A DNA stretch of 64,000 nucleotides from Dermanyssus gallinae (GCA_003439945.1 QVRM01001450.1:296501-360500), one strand, 5' to 3'; positions 13,094 to 24,965 are shown, counted from the first letter of the stretch. Program-made: numbers and translations. Notes: generated by a model from the letters alone, not told the origin.

Positions 13094-14491
13094 TAAATAG
13101 ACGAAAAGCCAGCCTTTACAAACTCAAAGACACTAATGGGTTAGTCCAGTCTTCTTTCACTCATACGGCCATCGGCCTTGTGCCTTACCGTCACATAATT
13201 AGCTCGGCTTGTGAATAACGCACGGCGTCCCCTTAATCAGCTATTCAACCCCGTCCCGCGTCTCCATTCTTGGTCATCAGCTTCCCACTGCTGCTGGAAA
13301 GTTGCCCAACCACCGCATGGCGCAGAAGACTTCACTGTCTTACTGCTCGCGGACGTGCCGACGAGATCCTCATCGCAAGAAGGCAGGCGATGCTTCCGGA
13401 TGAAGTTAGTGGCCGTGGCCGGGGCGGGTTGTGGAGGGGCAGCATTGAATGTGTAGAATCGTTCACCACGAGTCGCTGGGCTTCGCTCAAGGTAGCTGAA
13501 GGGCTCCGCGCCTATGTATGCCGACAGGCCCAACTTAGCAGCAGCAGCAACGGCGGCGACGGGAACAGCGTCGTGCGGGGGAGCGGGGATATCTGTCGTC
13601 GTCAAAGATGATGCTTGAGTTGTCTGTAGTGTGGAGCAAGATTTCCCAATCGTTGGCATCACGTTGCATTTATGGCCGTTTGATCGCGACCACCTGGAAC
13701 GCGTTACTACACGTCCTGTTTCTTCGTTTCTGTACGCGGGCCCCTGGTCGTACCCTCAAACGAAGCAGTAGTCGTATTAGTAATGGGAGTAGTGGGAAAA
13801 TATCATAAGGCGAGAGTAGCACAGCGTCTGTGTGAAGGACAGCGAGCAAGAAAGAAAGAGATAGATAGACAGAGAAAGAGAGAAAAAGAAAATACAAACA
13901 TTAGAGGCAGAGGATGACGATAATGATAATGCTGATGGTGATGATGATGAAAGAACGGTGATGGAAATCGAGACGGTAGCAGAAGCGGATGAGGACCCAT
14001 GACGGAGGTCCGAAACCCCGACGAACTCTGACAGAAGGGACGTATGACCAAATAGCGGAATGGGCAGAAGAAGACCGAGATAAAGACGACGAAGAAAATG
14101 AATGAAACAAAAAAATAAGAAAATAAAAGGATAAGAAGACGCATACTGTGAAAAATGCGAAAAATTTAGCGAAACGTTCAGATAATGTTTCCGTGAAGAA
14201 TACGGTGATCTGATCTGGACCGCAACTGATTCATACTCGGAGGCTTGTGCCTTCGTCTCACTCTTCGCTAGATGTTGTCCCTAGCAGATCGACGTAGATC
14301 GAAAGGCAGGCGATTCAGCCGCAGGGGAGGCGTAGATGAGAGCAAAAAAAGAGAGAGAGAAAAAAGAACGAGGCAGCAGCCGTGAAGCGGTAAATAGACT
14401 ATGGGTTTCAGATAGAAGGAAGCAAACGGACTGGCCGTAGCAGCAGATAGCAGCCATGCAACTTCTGAAGACGATGAGTACATGAATATGA

Positions 14492-14512
14492 ATGGGGGGG
14501 GGGAGGGGGGTG
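14492..14512 (+). repeat. G-run, potential G-quadruplex
   Basis: Nine or more Gs, an A, then six or more Gs near 14492-14510. Such a sequence can form a G-quadruplex. Homopolymers of this kind are also prone to assembly error. Confidence 0.7.
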
Positions 14513-14784
14513 ATTATAATTGTGAGGGTACTTCTTACAGTCGTGATGGTCATGATGTCCATGACGGGGAGTCTAACAGGGGTCGGGAGTGGCGATGATC
14601 GTGCTGATGATACTGTTGGAGTTGATGACGACAACAAAAGAAACAGAGCAACGAAGCAGCACAGTACGGACAAATATAAACGCCGGCGCAGGCAACGCTG
14701 CCTCCCCCTTCGGTGACGTCTTTATTGGGTGTGCGCTCCAGTTTGGCGGACATTCTGGCGGCAGATAGCCCCCGCTTGGCTTCA

Positions 14785-14870
14785 GTAGTAGTAGTAGTAG
14801 TAGCAGCAGCAGCACCAGCAGCTTAACAACGACATAGCAAAAGAAGCCAGCAGCAGCAGCAGCAAGAGCC
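14785..14870 (+). repeat. AGT/AGC trinucleotide tract
   Basis: Seven AGT-like triplets run into AGC triplets, with a second AGC cluster near 14847-14866. The minus-strand frame reads poly-Leu. Confidence 0.85.
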
Positions 14871-15599
14871 TGAGTTCATTCGGTGCAGGTCGTGCAAGAT
14901 GCCGCCGCGGCTCTCGTTAACGCCGCTTAACGTCCGCCATCCCGCTACGGCCGAAACGATGTGGTTGCTTGCAGGCTGGCTGCCGCCACAGCTGCGCGTG
15001 GCCCGAAATGGCCGTCGTGTTCATCTCGCAGAGGACCACTGTCACTAACGACCTTTGCCCTGCCACGTTAGCGCTCCTACCATCTTAGCGGCCGGTCGCA
15101 CCGACCAATGGCATGCAGGCACACTTCGCCATATCTAGCCCAACCCAACCCAGCTTAGCTTAGGCCAGCAGCGAAGGGGGTGACGCGGAGGCGACCGAGG
15201 AACTAATTTGTCTGCCGCGATACACTCAGACCAAGTCAAGTTGTAATGATGTAATGCTAAACGCGCGCAAACTTACGCAGTACAGAGAGCCTTGCCAGCT
15301 ACATTTACCCCCGCCCCCCCCCCCACCCCCCCGCCTGGGCGTCTGCTGCTAGCGGTCTATTCACATAATGCCCACGCAAGGTCGGGTCACCTAAAGCAAG
15401 GAGGAGGAGGAGGAAAAGTTGGAAAAATCATAATGAAACTAGTTTGTTGTTGTTTAGCAGGCATTCAGGCATTACAGCAGGCAAGCTCAAATCTGCACGG
15501 CTGGCAACTCGTAATGGCGACTGTTGGCGTGTCTGGGCTGCGACCGACTCGCTCCGTGTATAAGACGGAAACGTTTTTGTCCTGCTTCTAGCCTAAAGG

Positions 15600-16935
15600 T
15601 AGACTATACGTTTCGTACTCGTCTTAAAATTACATTTGAATATCGTAATATATATCTGATATAATTTTGTTTACAAAATGTACGCGCACCTCTCTTGTGT
15701 AACGACGATCGACATCTAGCTTACGCAAAATGCTCCAACGGTTTTACACTACTGACCCTCTCACGCACGACGACACAATAGCGATCCAGGCCAATGGCTG
15801 CGCTGCAAAAAACTTGACGAGAAAAATAAACGCATTTAGCAGAAGGAAATTAGAGAAGGTTTGGAAAATATAGAGATAAATATAAGTCATTAAGTTGTTT
15901 GCCCTTAAGCTTGAATTAGCTGAGGCTTTCTCAGCTGGTAGAAGTACTTCTACCGCTAGTAGATGGTAAACCATTACTGAACGAGCTAGAGGGAAACTGC
16001 CTATATGTGCGAGAAAAAGCATTCTTACAGGATAGGGTCGATATTTCAAATTAACCAAAACATTGTCATTTATCATATGTACATGTCAGCGAACGACTCT
16101 GAAAACTACCAGTTTTTCAAACGATTACCACTAGATGTAAACTGAGAAAGCGCTCATTCATGCGCCTCTTACTTCGCAGAACGCGTGCTTTTAGTGAAGG
16201 ACCTAGTAAAAACTGTGAGGCTCATGGTTATAGAGATCCAACGCAGGCAGCCCTTTCCCAACGCATAGTTAGTAATCATTCTAATTGACTAAGATTTAAA
16301 GTCGGAATTTTGAAGTTTCGAGTAGGAGTTTTAAGAGCGTCACACACAACCTCTTCGTTACCAGTCGTTGACCAGACGAGGCAAGCCTAGATTCCTATTA
16401 GTCCAGTTCACCCAGAGCGGATTCTGGTGTCTCGATGTCATTGACAGCCAATCAGCAGTGAAATTAAAATCAAAACTAACAGTCTTGCCCGATACTTGTT
16501 TGGGCACTTATGCTTTTTAACTCAATAAGTTGCAACCTAGTGCAAAGAGAATTCAATAATGACAGAGCATATAAAATCAAAATTGAGAACCTTTGCCTGC
16601 ATGTCCAAGCGTTACCACACGTTACGCTTGTGTGTTGCTACCGTTATGCAAATTATAGTTGGTATGTCTTTAACAGGGGCATTTAACACATGCACATATA
16701 TCTAAATTAGAGCCCTTAGGCGCACCCCAAGAAGCCTGTTTTTTCAGCAATGTATCCAATGGCGTTATCAATCCCTATGTTCCTATAGGCGATGTAGTTC
16801 TACGCGGTTGTTTCTCTTTTATCTATTAAGTTGCTCCTGCTAAAAAAAGTGTCGGGCTGACCCTCAGCCAAGATTTAACGTCCACGGAACTGTTTTTCAC
16901 ATTGCTTTATAGGCGGATCCTCAGAAATACAAACG
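15600..16935. other. Unassigned AT-rich DNA
   Basis: Nothing recognisable. The minus-strand open frame at 16076-15744 (110 codons) shows no motif that I can name. Confidence 0.35.
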
Positions 16936-17018
16936 TGCAACGGTGGGGCTCGAGCCCGCGCACCTATGTGTCTCCTCCGGTTGCGAGGCGCAGACTTAAA
17001 CCACCACGCCACCGGGCT
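16936..17018 (-). mobile_element. tRNA-like SINE head or tRNA pseudogene
   Basis: On the minus strand the sequence starts GCCCGGTGGCGTGGTGGTTT, which resembles a tRNA 5' end with an A box. It is followed by an anticodon-arm-like GCGCCTCGCAACCGG (loop with CGC, Ala-type) and a B-box-like GGCTCGAGCCC. The T stem pairs with one mismatch. No 3' body or tail was identified, so it could be a SINE head, a tRNA pseudogene or, less likely, a working tRNA-Ala. Confidence 0.5.
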
Positions 17019-20000
17019 CGACTACTACTGTATCTGCAGACCTCCATGGAGGCCGAATGGTATGGGCGCATTCGGCTCCACTATGAATGTGTGCCATCAT
17101 TCTATGCGGCTTGCGTAATAAACCTTGGCCTTTTCCGTCGCTTGTTACCCGCTTGTCCGCTTGTAGAGTTTGCACGCACGTGTATCATCATATCGTCACC
17201 TTCAGATTGACAAATCGGGAGTTTTCTGCAGCCCTTTTTTGTCGTTCCCATTGAGTAACACGCGTCACTGAACGTCAAAACAAGACGGACCTTCGCAAAT
17301 GTGTGATTGCCAACCGTTTAACCGACCGATCAACAATTTATGTCGACATGGATGACGTGGAACCCTCGGCTGCGTTAGTGCCTATGGCGGGCGGATAGCG
17401 CTAAATTCGGATCTCTTGTTGTTGTGGTGGGTCAACAGCGCTCTCCGACCGAGAATGAAAGCCGGCCACTGGCAAGGAACGCTCGCCACCCGCCTGAGGT
17501 GAAATTATTCGAGGAGAATGATGATGACTTCGAGCACGAAGACGACGACGACAACAATAACAGCAACAACGACGGCAGTCGCTGCCGACGAGAATTGCAG
17601 GAACGTTTGTGCAATCCTGACCGAGTGGTAGGTTACATGCCAGCTAATGCCAGCCACACTGCACTAGTGTCAGATCGCCCGCGGGCTAGAGTGCGTGGGC
17701 GCTAGAGCAGCCAACCACACGAGAGAAAAGGCTTCGGCGTGGACATTAGCCACAAGCCGCGTTCTCGGCTCCCTCTCGGCTAATTTGGGCGGAGCTTTGT
17801 TGGCCAAGGTTGAAGCAGAATGTGATAGTGCGTTTTTCGGTACACGGTTACCACCACAACCTATGCAGTGCAGAAGGCTTCCACGACCCCGATGTTGACA
17901 GCAGATATAGATATTGTCGTACCGAATGCTCTAGATATCACGGTCTTGCTTGTAGGAACATTAGGTCTCTAAATCAGTTGGCCCGTTTAATGTCATTATA
18001 CAGGTAACTTTGTATATTGTATATGTCTATATTCTATATTTTATACAATCCTTGTAACTGCATTTTGAGCGCCTGACGCCGAGCCAAATCTTTGTACTTA
18101 GGTATTATTGACACTAAATGTGTGAATAAATGAAATGTGTGTAAGGTTAAAGCAGAATGATTGAGCTCAAGTGTCAGAAGAAATTCTTGCACTGCCACAC
18201 TTGCCAAGCGCGCGCCAGATCATAAGACCCACCAACGAGAGGCGGCCACCTTGACGAAACGAGGTTGTGGTTTATGTTTTAAGCAAATAACATGACGTCG
18301 CTAAAAGACTATGGTCATCGGGAAAACGTGACACACATTGACGAGGCATACGATCCAAGACCGCTTGTGTTAGCTAGAGCAATCGTAACCGTGAATGCAT
18401 GTATATGGTCCAAGAACAAAGCAGATGCGGGCGATAGCATTTTCTGCAAAGTGTTGCGAATGTGTAATTATGGAAATTTTAAGCTTAAGAATGATTTTAA
18501 ATAAATTTGCCGTCCGGAGAAAACGAACCCACTAAAAAATTCTCACTAAAACAAAGCACTACGGTGGACGCGCTCCAACGGATCATACGGTGTTGTTCTC
18601 AGGAGGCAATCGTATTATAGCTTTATTAATCAATGATTGGTTTACAATGTTGTGCGTACGGAAAAGTATACATTTACATGTATGTACATTCATCACGATT
18701 CCAAAAGTGGAATCAACGGAAGTGCTCTATGGCACGTTCGGAGGTGATACAAGTCACACTGTCCCCCGCAGAGTTTGCAGAAGCAAAACGAAAAAATTTT
18801 ATGTAACTTCTCTCGAATACAGATCTTCATGTGAAAGCCATGTACCGCAAATCTTGCGATTAGGTGCTTATTTTCATAACTGCAGCGTTTCGACGATCTA
18901 CACGTTATTGCCTGGGTTTCAAAAAAAAGCGGTGGAAGTTTGCCATCTTATTCTTCCATTCAGACATGTAGTTGTTAAAAGCTGCCGTTTTTGGTAAACC
19001 GCCTATTTTGTGTCAATTCTTAACAAATAGCGGAGACGACGCAAATTCTCAACAAATAGCGGAGACGACGCCAGTAAATAAACGAATCTGTTAGGACTAG
19101 TGCGGTGAACTATTTGCGCTGTTTTCAGAAAAGTGGCCTTGATTAGGTCAGCTAACGCACCCAATGTCGGGACCTACAGAGCTAGAGGTCGAGCAGTGGT
19201 CACGGTTGACTGTGATATTAACCTTTTATAAGTATTGAATCATTATCAGCTTAAAATATGATTTACCCAAATAGCTGAAAAAAAATTGTAGAGGCACAAA
19301 GTAGTGCGCCAGGTTTGTTAATATTTAATAATTATTTTGTATTTGTAACAACCAGTCATGCCATGAGCAAATATAACATGTTTCGCTATTTATGTTGATT
19401 GTACTTCTCTAAAAGTAATTGACTTTCGCCAAGACTTCGTATTCCATGGCCCGACTTCTGTAATAAAAATATCACCCGCTGTCGTGTGCCCATCGCATCG
19501 TACCCTGCTTATTTGGGTGCCTCATTGTCACATACGTCGCACACACCTCAACTTCGCACACTGAAGTCGAGGTAAACTTAGTGATTTGATTAAGAGCCAC
19601 GATGTATAGGCTGTGTGCAAAAGCTGCCAATAACGAATAGGAACCTGTCACCCTAACCAGCTCATCGCGGCTACTTAGTATGTCGGCGCAGTATAAAGGC
19701 TCTGTCTTGATGAGGTTTCGAGGTATGCATTTCTGTGAGTAAGTGTCCCCTATTATACCTTACCGCTACGTATGCTTCTGTACTAAACAATTATGTATGA
19801 AATTAGCATATTGCAGCAGACAGATACGCAAAGAAATAACATGTAAAGAGTAAAACGTTTAGAGGCGAGGCAAACACTCGATAACGAGTTTAATTTGTTT
19901 AATAAGTAAACGAAATTACTTTATATGTGCGCGAAGGCAACATAACGCATATTTCAGAGAGACTTGCGTGAGGTTAGGCGTCTACCCCAATTACAGTAGC

Positions 20001-20900
20001 ATGCACTTTTTTTATATGGGACATGATTTATTATTTACTTTTATGATTACAGGGAAATATAAATAATAAAGATAAATACATAAAATAGCATGCACTAAAT
20101 CCGATATTTTCCGTCATTCCTGCAATTCCCTCGAGTAGTGAATCGAAGTCGCTTTTGGTAATTATCTAGTACTTTAATTGATTTGCCGACCAATAACTTT
20201 ATGGTCAACTAATAATTTATTTTAGGTACCTACCTATAATAATAAGATATTAGTAATAATATTATATACCGCATCCATAAGAAATAACTAGGCTACACAA
20301 TTGACACATGTCTTTGGCATCCATCTATTCTGCGTTATGTTGAGATCAAACCTAGCTCTTACTACAGCAGAGTTGCAGGTCATCTTTTTACCACATTGCC
20401 CAGCTAATTGGCCGACTGGTAAAGACTTTTTCTGCTGTCGACGGCTATGCTAATAAATGATAAACCATACTGCTGAGAGTCAGCGGCTGTGCTGCCACAA
20501 AGCAGTTTTAGAGAAGCCCTAGATATCTCAACATGTCTGGCCCTATAGAGACGAGAGAAAAGGTTAAAAATAAGAAAAAAATCGTTAATATATCCAGGTC
20601 ATCTAGCCAAGTTATCTTTGGCATAGGACGGACATTTCAAGAAGAAGATGGATACGGCAATTGCCTTGGTGTTTTTTACGAGACTATCGTGTGCGCCACA
20701 ACCTGATTTATAAAGAGTCTGCACACCGCTGACAGGGCAGTAGCTCTGGCTAGTTCCAAGGCTGTCCAGCAATAGATGGTATGCTCGTCGTTGGTGCTCG
20801 TCTAACTTCCTAGAGGGACAGACACCTTACGTGTCCCGCTCTGCCTACAGATCATGGCCGCGTATAACTGGAACGGCCCATGGCAAGTAAGGATCTGGGT
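17019..20900. other. Unassigned DNA
   Basis: No protein family was recognised. An Asp/Glu/Asn-rich frame at 17424-17705 looks like low-complexity sequence. The 135-codon frame at 18590-18997 is the longest here and has no motif I can name. A polyadenylation-like AATAAA lies at 18124. Much of 19.2-20.5 kb is AT-rich. Confidence 0.35.
19022..19073 (+). repeat. 30-bp direct tandem duplication
   Basis: The segment AACAAATAGCGGAGACGACG occurs twice in a row at a 30-bp spacing (about 19022 and 19052). It is probably a slippage or microduplication event. Confidence 0.9.
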
Positions 20901-20903
20901 AGT

Positions 20904-21190
20904 TTAGTACGCTAGCTCCCCATAGCTGCGGCCGTAAGCTCCTTGGTACATTGTACGTGCTCCAATTAACCTGCTAGGCAGCCATGTTGTGTTCCGGATA
21001 CGAGTGCGGTCTAGTAATTCATCTGGGGGTTGTCTCCCCTCCTTGCTCGCCAGCGGATCCCTGGAAAGGATTCTAGCAAGCACTAGGTCGGTTTGCATCA
21101 GGCTGGTGCGGTACGCCTGACTCACGTATATTGCCATTTTGCCCTGGATGGAGCGGTGTTTGGCTGACCGGAGCGTCAAATAGTGCAATA
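20904..21190 (-). pseudogene. R1-like LINE fragment
   Basis: The 94-codon minus frame contains IQGKMAIYVSQAYRTS, which closely resembles the QR-A-L-x-V-S-x-AYRT block found downstream of the RT core in R1-clade LINEs. The following residues (VLARILSRDPLAS) also fit that region, where the family usually reads VLAGVLPIDL. Neither the RT core nor the 3' end could be recognised around it, so it is an isolated fragment. Confidence 0.55.
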
Positions 21191-21194
21191 GATT

Positions 21195-21495
21195 GTGCGG
21201 CGGTTTTCTTGAGAAGCACTTTCTAGGCTTCCCACGCTCGTTCTTTCAACGAGATTTCTGTTTTCTTCTGAGCATTTCCTTCTACACTACTATATACAGA
21301 GTTTTTCTACGGTATTTTGTGCCTCGGTGTTCTTACCCTGGTAGCCAGCCACAATAATAGATATTTTTTCAGGGGATTCAAGTCTGGACTGCTAGGGGGT
21401 CACATCGTCTTGTCCCAGAATGCTGTCATGTTGTCCCGCAGTCAATCCTGGACGAGGTTACTCTCTATAAAGCCATGGTTCTACCACCCTGCGCA
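21195..21495 (-). pseudogene. Tc1/mariner-superfamily transposase C-terminal remnant
   Basis: Read on the minus strand, frames around 21440-21340 give DNMTAFWDKTM and then PPSSPDLNPLKKYLLLWL. This corresponds to the WPPSSPDLNPLDYYLWG block of IS630/Tc1/mariner transposases, where the final acidic catalytic residue follows NPL. Here the usual Asp is replaced by Lys and there are stops and frameshifts, so the enzyme is dead. This motif (SSPDLNPL) is distinct from the mariner type (YSPDLAPSD) and the CDLTPLDF type elsewhere in the window. It directly abuts the R1-like fragment. Confidence 0.7.
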
Positions 21496-21778
21496 GAACA
21501 CGTAAATACATTTATTTTGTTACAGTTTCGTAATTTTCAAAAAGTGTGAGGGCATCGCGTCTCTTTCATACGATACAATACTTAGGACGTGCACATTGGC
21601 AGAATGTTTGGTTCTACGCATGATTGGTACATGTGAGTAGGCTGTCTGCTCACGCAAACCGAAATGACTTAACGCATTTTGCCTATGCAGGTTAGCCCAA
21701 ATTTTACGAAAAAAATACGGATTTAACTGAGTGAGATACTCTGCGTATATATATGTTTATGTATATATATGTATATAT

Positions 21779-22320
21779 AAGGCGCGTCTTCTCCGCGAAA
21801 GGGGTCATGAGGTGGTTCGTGAGCGAGTATTCCGTCGACCGGGCGCACCGGGTCTAAAGCCCGACCTCGTAATAACAACACCTACCGAGGTCTGGGTTTT
21901 AGATGCCGAGGTTTGCGGCCCGAACCGGGACCTGGCAGAAGCACGGCAAGACAAGATCGCCAAATATGACGTCGAGTTCCTAAGAGCGGCGCTCCCCGAC
22001 CCGCAAAAACCTCGCAGATTCGGATCCATCACTATCTCTATGAGTGGTTTATGGGACTCCGAACCTGCAAGGACGCTCTTGGGGCTCGGCGTCACGAAGA
22101 GGAATCTTATGGATCTCACCGTTTTAACTTTGCAAGGAACCTTGAGGATATACCGCTCGCACCGGGTCCATAAGAGCGGGGGCTACCATCAAGCAAGGAC
22201 ACGGACAACTGACTCTTAATTTCACGTGACACCTTTTTACCACAATTTTTATTAAGGCGAGCACTGCCAAGTGTGCAAACGTATTGTAAATGATTAATAA
22301 ATCATCACAATATTTTCTAT
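21779..22320 (+). mobile_element. R2/R4-like LINE 3' end, copy 1 (restriction-like endonuclease)
   Basis: The frame from 21779 to 22219 encodes the C-terminal end of a LINE with a restriction-like endonuclease. The diagnostic motif is GLKPDLVITTPTEVWVLDAE, a PD...D catalytic pattern, followed by a Lys-Tyr pair near IAKYDVEFL. In the R2/R4/NeSL group this domain nicks the target for target-primed reverse transcription. A stop at 22217-22219 is followed by a 3' UTR of about 100 bp containing AAGGCGAGCACTGCCAAGTG and AATAAATCATCAC. Copies of the 3' UTR occur at 47.7 kb and 30.4 kb. The 5' side is TA-rich and codes for the first 16 residues of the open frame, so those are not part of the protein. 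The copy is strongly 5'-truncated. Confidence 0.85.
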
Positions 22321-22323
22321 ATA

Positions 22324-22405
<82 letters not shown>
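22321..22405. repeat. (TA)n microsatellite after an R2/R4-like LINE
   Basis: TA repeats follow the LINE 3' end directly. A TA-rich segment also precedes the LINE, so the insertion probably lies within a (TA)n tract. Confidence 0.95.
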
Positions 22406-22408
<3 letters not shown>

Positions 22409-22829
22409 GATTTATATAAGTATCTTACGTATTATCCACTGTTGGCTTGTTTGCAGGAATTGAGAAGGTTTCGATTAGCACCGACGGCTGCTAGGCTAGC
22501 CAACGTTGGCTATTGCCGTAGACCACGTCTGTCGCGTCCATTCGGCGGCGAGATTTGCGGGTCGTCTCTTCATCAGCGGAAATGAACTCTCAGTGTCTTT
22601 CATAATTGGAGAGCACGGGACTGCTGTCTACACAGAGCGGAGTACGTCTGGCCGCTGCGAACGACGCAACGGAATACTGCATGAGATCCCATGGGTCTGC
22701 ACTGTTCATCTGTACGTTCCAAGCTTTTGGCTTTGACGGGCTGCAGCGTATCGATGCGCTGCCGACGATGGCAGTCCATTAAATTCTTAATCTCTAAGGC
22801 GGCGGTCCAGATCAAATGGTGAAGCTGGG

Positions 22830-23060
22830 AAGATAAGACTGAGATCCCGATAAGGTGGTCTAATGAAGAAGCTAATTACTTGGCAGCGACTGAAAGAGAT
22901 GGGGGAGAAATCTCACCAAGGGCAGCGAACTAGTGGATAGACGACTTCGCGTGGATAGGCGGAGAAAAACGCCGCAATGTAATTTCAAGGAACTCTCGTC
23001 CCTCTGCGAAGATGGGCCACAAAAATTGCCGCCTACCAGCTGACACATTGCGGCGATGCT
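22830..23060 (+). pseudogene. Possible N-terminal Myb-like segment of an R2-group LINE
   Basis: A frame near 22858-22900 reads IRWSNEEANYLAATERDGG, reminiscent of the Myb-like DNA-binding segment near the N-terminus of R2-group proteins. Frames break soon after. Evidence is a single short motif, so this is tentative; the region could equally be unrelated. Confidence 0.25.
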
Positions 23061-24208
23061 ACAAAGCGGAATGTTTGCTTGGCGTGCACATACTATGGCG
23101 ATCAAGCATCTCCGCTAATTTGAGCTTCGAAGAGCCGTGGCCAGAACCGCGCTGCTTTTCGCAATGTCTACCGGGGCAGCTAAAGGTTACAGATGGGTCA
23201 TTGTGGTCTACAGTTTCAAGCAAATATATCCTTGCGAATTATATATATATATATGCAGTACCGGAACGCAGTTTTTTGCTTTCGTCAGTAAAAGTATTAT
23301 AATGATCGTGTTTTCTTATCAGGATACTCGATTATAGTAGATGTGTTCTCTGACACCGACAGAATCAGCTTTTACGTTAATTGTATAGTTTTAGTATAAG
23401 CAGCTATGCTAACGTTTCAAAGTCGTTTTAATCAACCATAATTCATGGTTGATCTCATCAACACCAGGCAATGGCTGTATCACCGCCTAAACCGAAAACC
23501 GCATACAATGTTATACCAAGGAAAGCCTTATAGGTCTAAACCAGGTACATCCCAGAATTAAATCATACGACCACGACTGCTTAAAAAGGTACATCACAAT
23601 ATTTATTTTGATGGCGAGCCTTGCTGGCATGAGGTAGCGGCATAATTTGAAAGAAGCCGGCTAAAGAAGCCTTTTGCGATAGTGGCAGCACCCAGATACG
23701 AAAAAGGTCGGGTTTATGTTAAGTTGGCCAGCTTCCTATTATTGTTACAGATAAGCTGGCGCTAAACATAAATTGATAGTAAACAAAACGACAGACATCG
23801 TCGTTAAGCTGTCGTTACATCTAAATGAAAAAAAACAGTGGAAAACGCACCGTTTAGACAATTCGCCTTTTTCTTAGTAGAAAACGCACCACTTGGACAA
23901 ATTATATGAAATTGGCCCTGCTTAGGAAACGGAGGTTGATCGAATGACGACGTAACTACGCACGAATACCTGTGCTCTAAAATGCGCCGAGACGTATAAC
24001 GGTTGAACACATAGGCAGAATAGTGGGCAAACGGAGCGTCAAAGCTATTTGAAAGTTCAACTGAAGCGATTTGGGAGCCACTTTAGTGCACGCAAATGTC
24101 AAACGGCCCCAAGGCAACATGGGTAATATAACAAGGAACCTCGCACCAAGGTTGCTCTCGGAAGTTGCCTTTTCAGCTCTTTCATTCAGATACGTGCATC
24201 GGGTGCTT
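23061..24208. other. Unassigned DNA
   Basis: No recognised gene, RNA or mobile element. Only short open frames without motifs are present. Confidence 0.35.
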
Positions 24209-24280
24209 TCAAGGAATAATGATACCAAACGCGATGTATATATATATATATATTCCGCGTTTGATACCATTATTCCTTGA
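24209..24280. repeat. 72-bp palindrome centred on TA repeats
   Basis: The left arm TCAAGGAATAATGATACCAA (from 24209) is mirrored by the right arm ending TATTCCTTGA at 24280, with two mismatches. The arms are 25 bp and the loop of about 22 bp is mainly TA. It has the same architecture as the palindrome at 7054-7163. Confidence 0.93.
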
Positions 24281-24320
24281 ACACATTTGATGCGCGTCTC
24301 TGGATAAAAAGCAACTTCCG

Positions 24321-24322
<2 letters not shown>

Positions 24323-24377
<55 letters not shown>

Positions 24378-24380
24378 CAA

Positions 24381-24411
<31 letters not shown>
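24323..24411. repeat. Two (TA)n tracts with a direct repeat at their borders
   Basis: TA repeats at 24323-24373 and 24384-24411 are separated by ACAATCAAATG. The same ACAATCAAATG sequence recurs immediately after the second tract (24411-24421). A related ACAATCCATT occurs near 24985 after the LINE that follows. It could be a target-site duplication or a replication-slippage product. Confidence 0.9.
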
Positions 24412-24415
<4 letters not shown>

Positions 24416-24965
24416 CAAATGTCAAAAATGGGATGAACTGGCAAACGGTATTTCACAAAAGCGTATTAATATGGGGATCGGGATAAATTTTGCAGGACCA
24501 CATGACTTAAGCGGGGCCTCCCGTAGATGTGCTGTGACGGTTCACCGTCTGAGATGTGCCAAGGGTCTGAGCGGAACCACGCTCAACCAAATTGGGATCA
24601 AATCATCACCCATGTGCGAGCAGTGTAACAAATATGATGACGTTATACACATTCTTACGGAATGCAGGAAATATGAAATGGAAAGAGCACAATGGATTAA
24701 GGCCGTCACTAAGCTTGGAGAGAACGGATATATGTTATCAGCACGAATGACTGACAGCAGACTTGCTAATCTGGTGAAATTTGTCAATTCTTGTGATCCA
24801 GTGCTATAAGTTAGCATGGGACTAGCGATGTATTTATCAGCGAAACATGTACAAGCTGTGAGCTTATCGGATGTTAAAAACATCTAAAGCGTAAAATGTA
24901 CACCTGTGTAGTGGGTCTCTGATGTGAGACTCTTTAGATTATATATGTATTCAATAAACATCTAT
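24412..24965 (+). mobile_element. 5'-truncated LINE C-terminus with Cys-His motif
   Basis: A frame open to 24809 encodes AVTVHRLRCAKGLSGTTLNQ followed by SPMCEQCNKYDDVIHILTEC and KYEMERAQW. The C-x2-C-x8-H-x4-C pattern is the C-terminal zinc-finger-like motif of I, R1 and jockey-type LINEs. The stop is followed by about 150 bp of 3' UTR ending in TTCAATAAACATCTATTATA. It begins at a (TA)n tract, so it is 5'-truncated. It has no visible sequence match to the other LINE families in this window. Confidence 0.75.

Larger units (their letters stand above)
13200..15600. other. GC-rich simple-repeat island
   Basis: A mixture of GC-rich sequence, GAT-rich tracts (about 13915-13950), a G-run near 14490-14512, AGT/AGC triplets (about 14785-14870) and a C-run near 15308-15332. 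Open frames are found in both strands but are dominated by these tracts. It may be regulatory or 5'-leader DNA of a gene whose coding exons lie elsewhere; this is an inference. Confidence 0.25.

Noticed and set aside
14281..14815. Minus-strand frames with Leu and Ser runs
   Set aside because: Shadows of AGT/AGC triplets and of GA-rich sequence on the plus strand.
19022..19073. Possible CRISPR-like array
   Set aside because: Only two copies, adjacent, with a 9-bp spacer; this is an animal-type genome. The triplication at 38.29 kb is a plain tandem repeat too.
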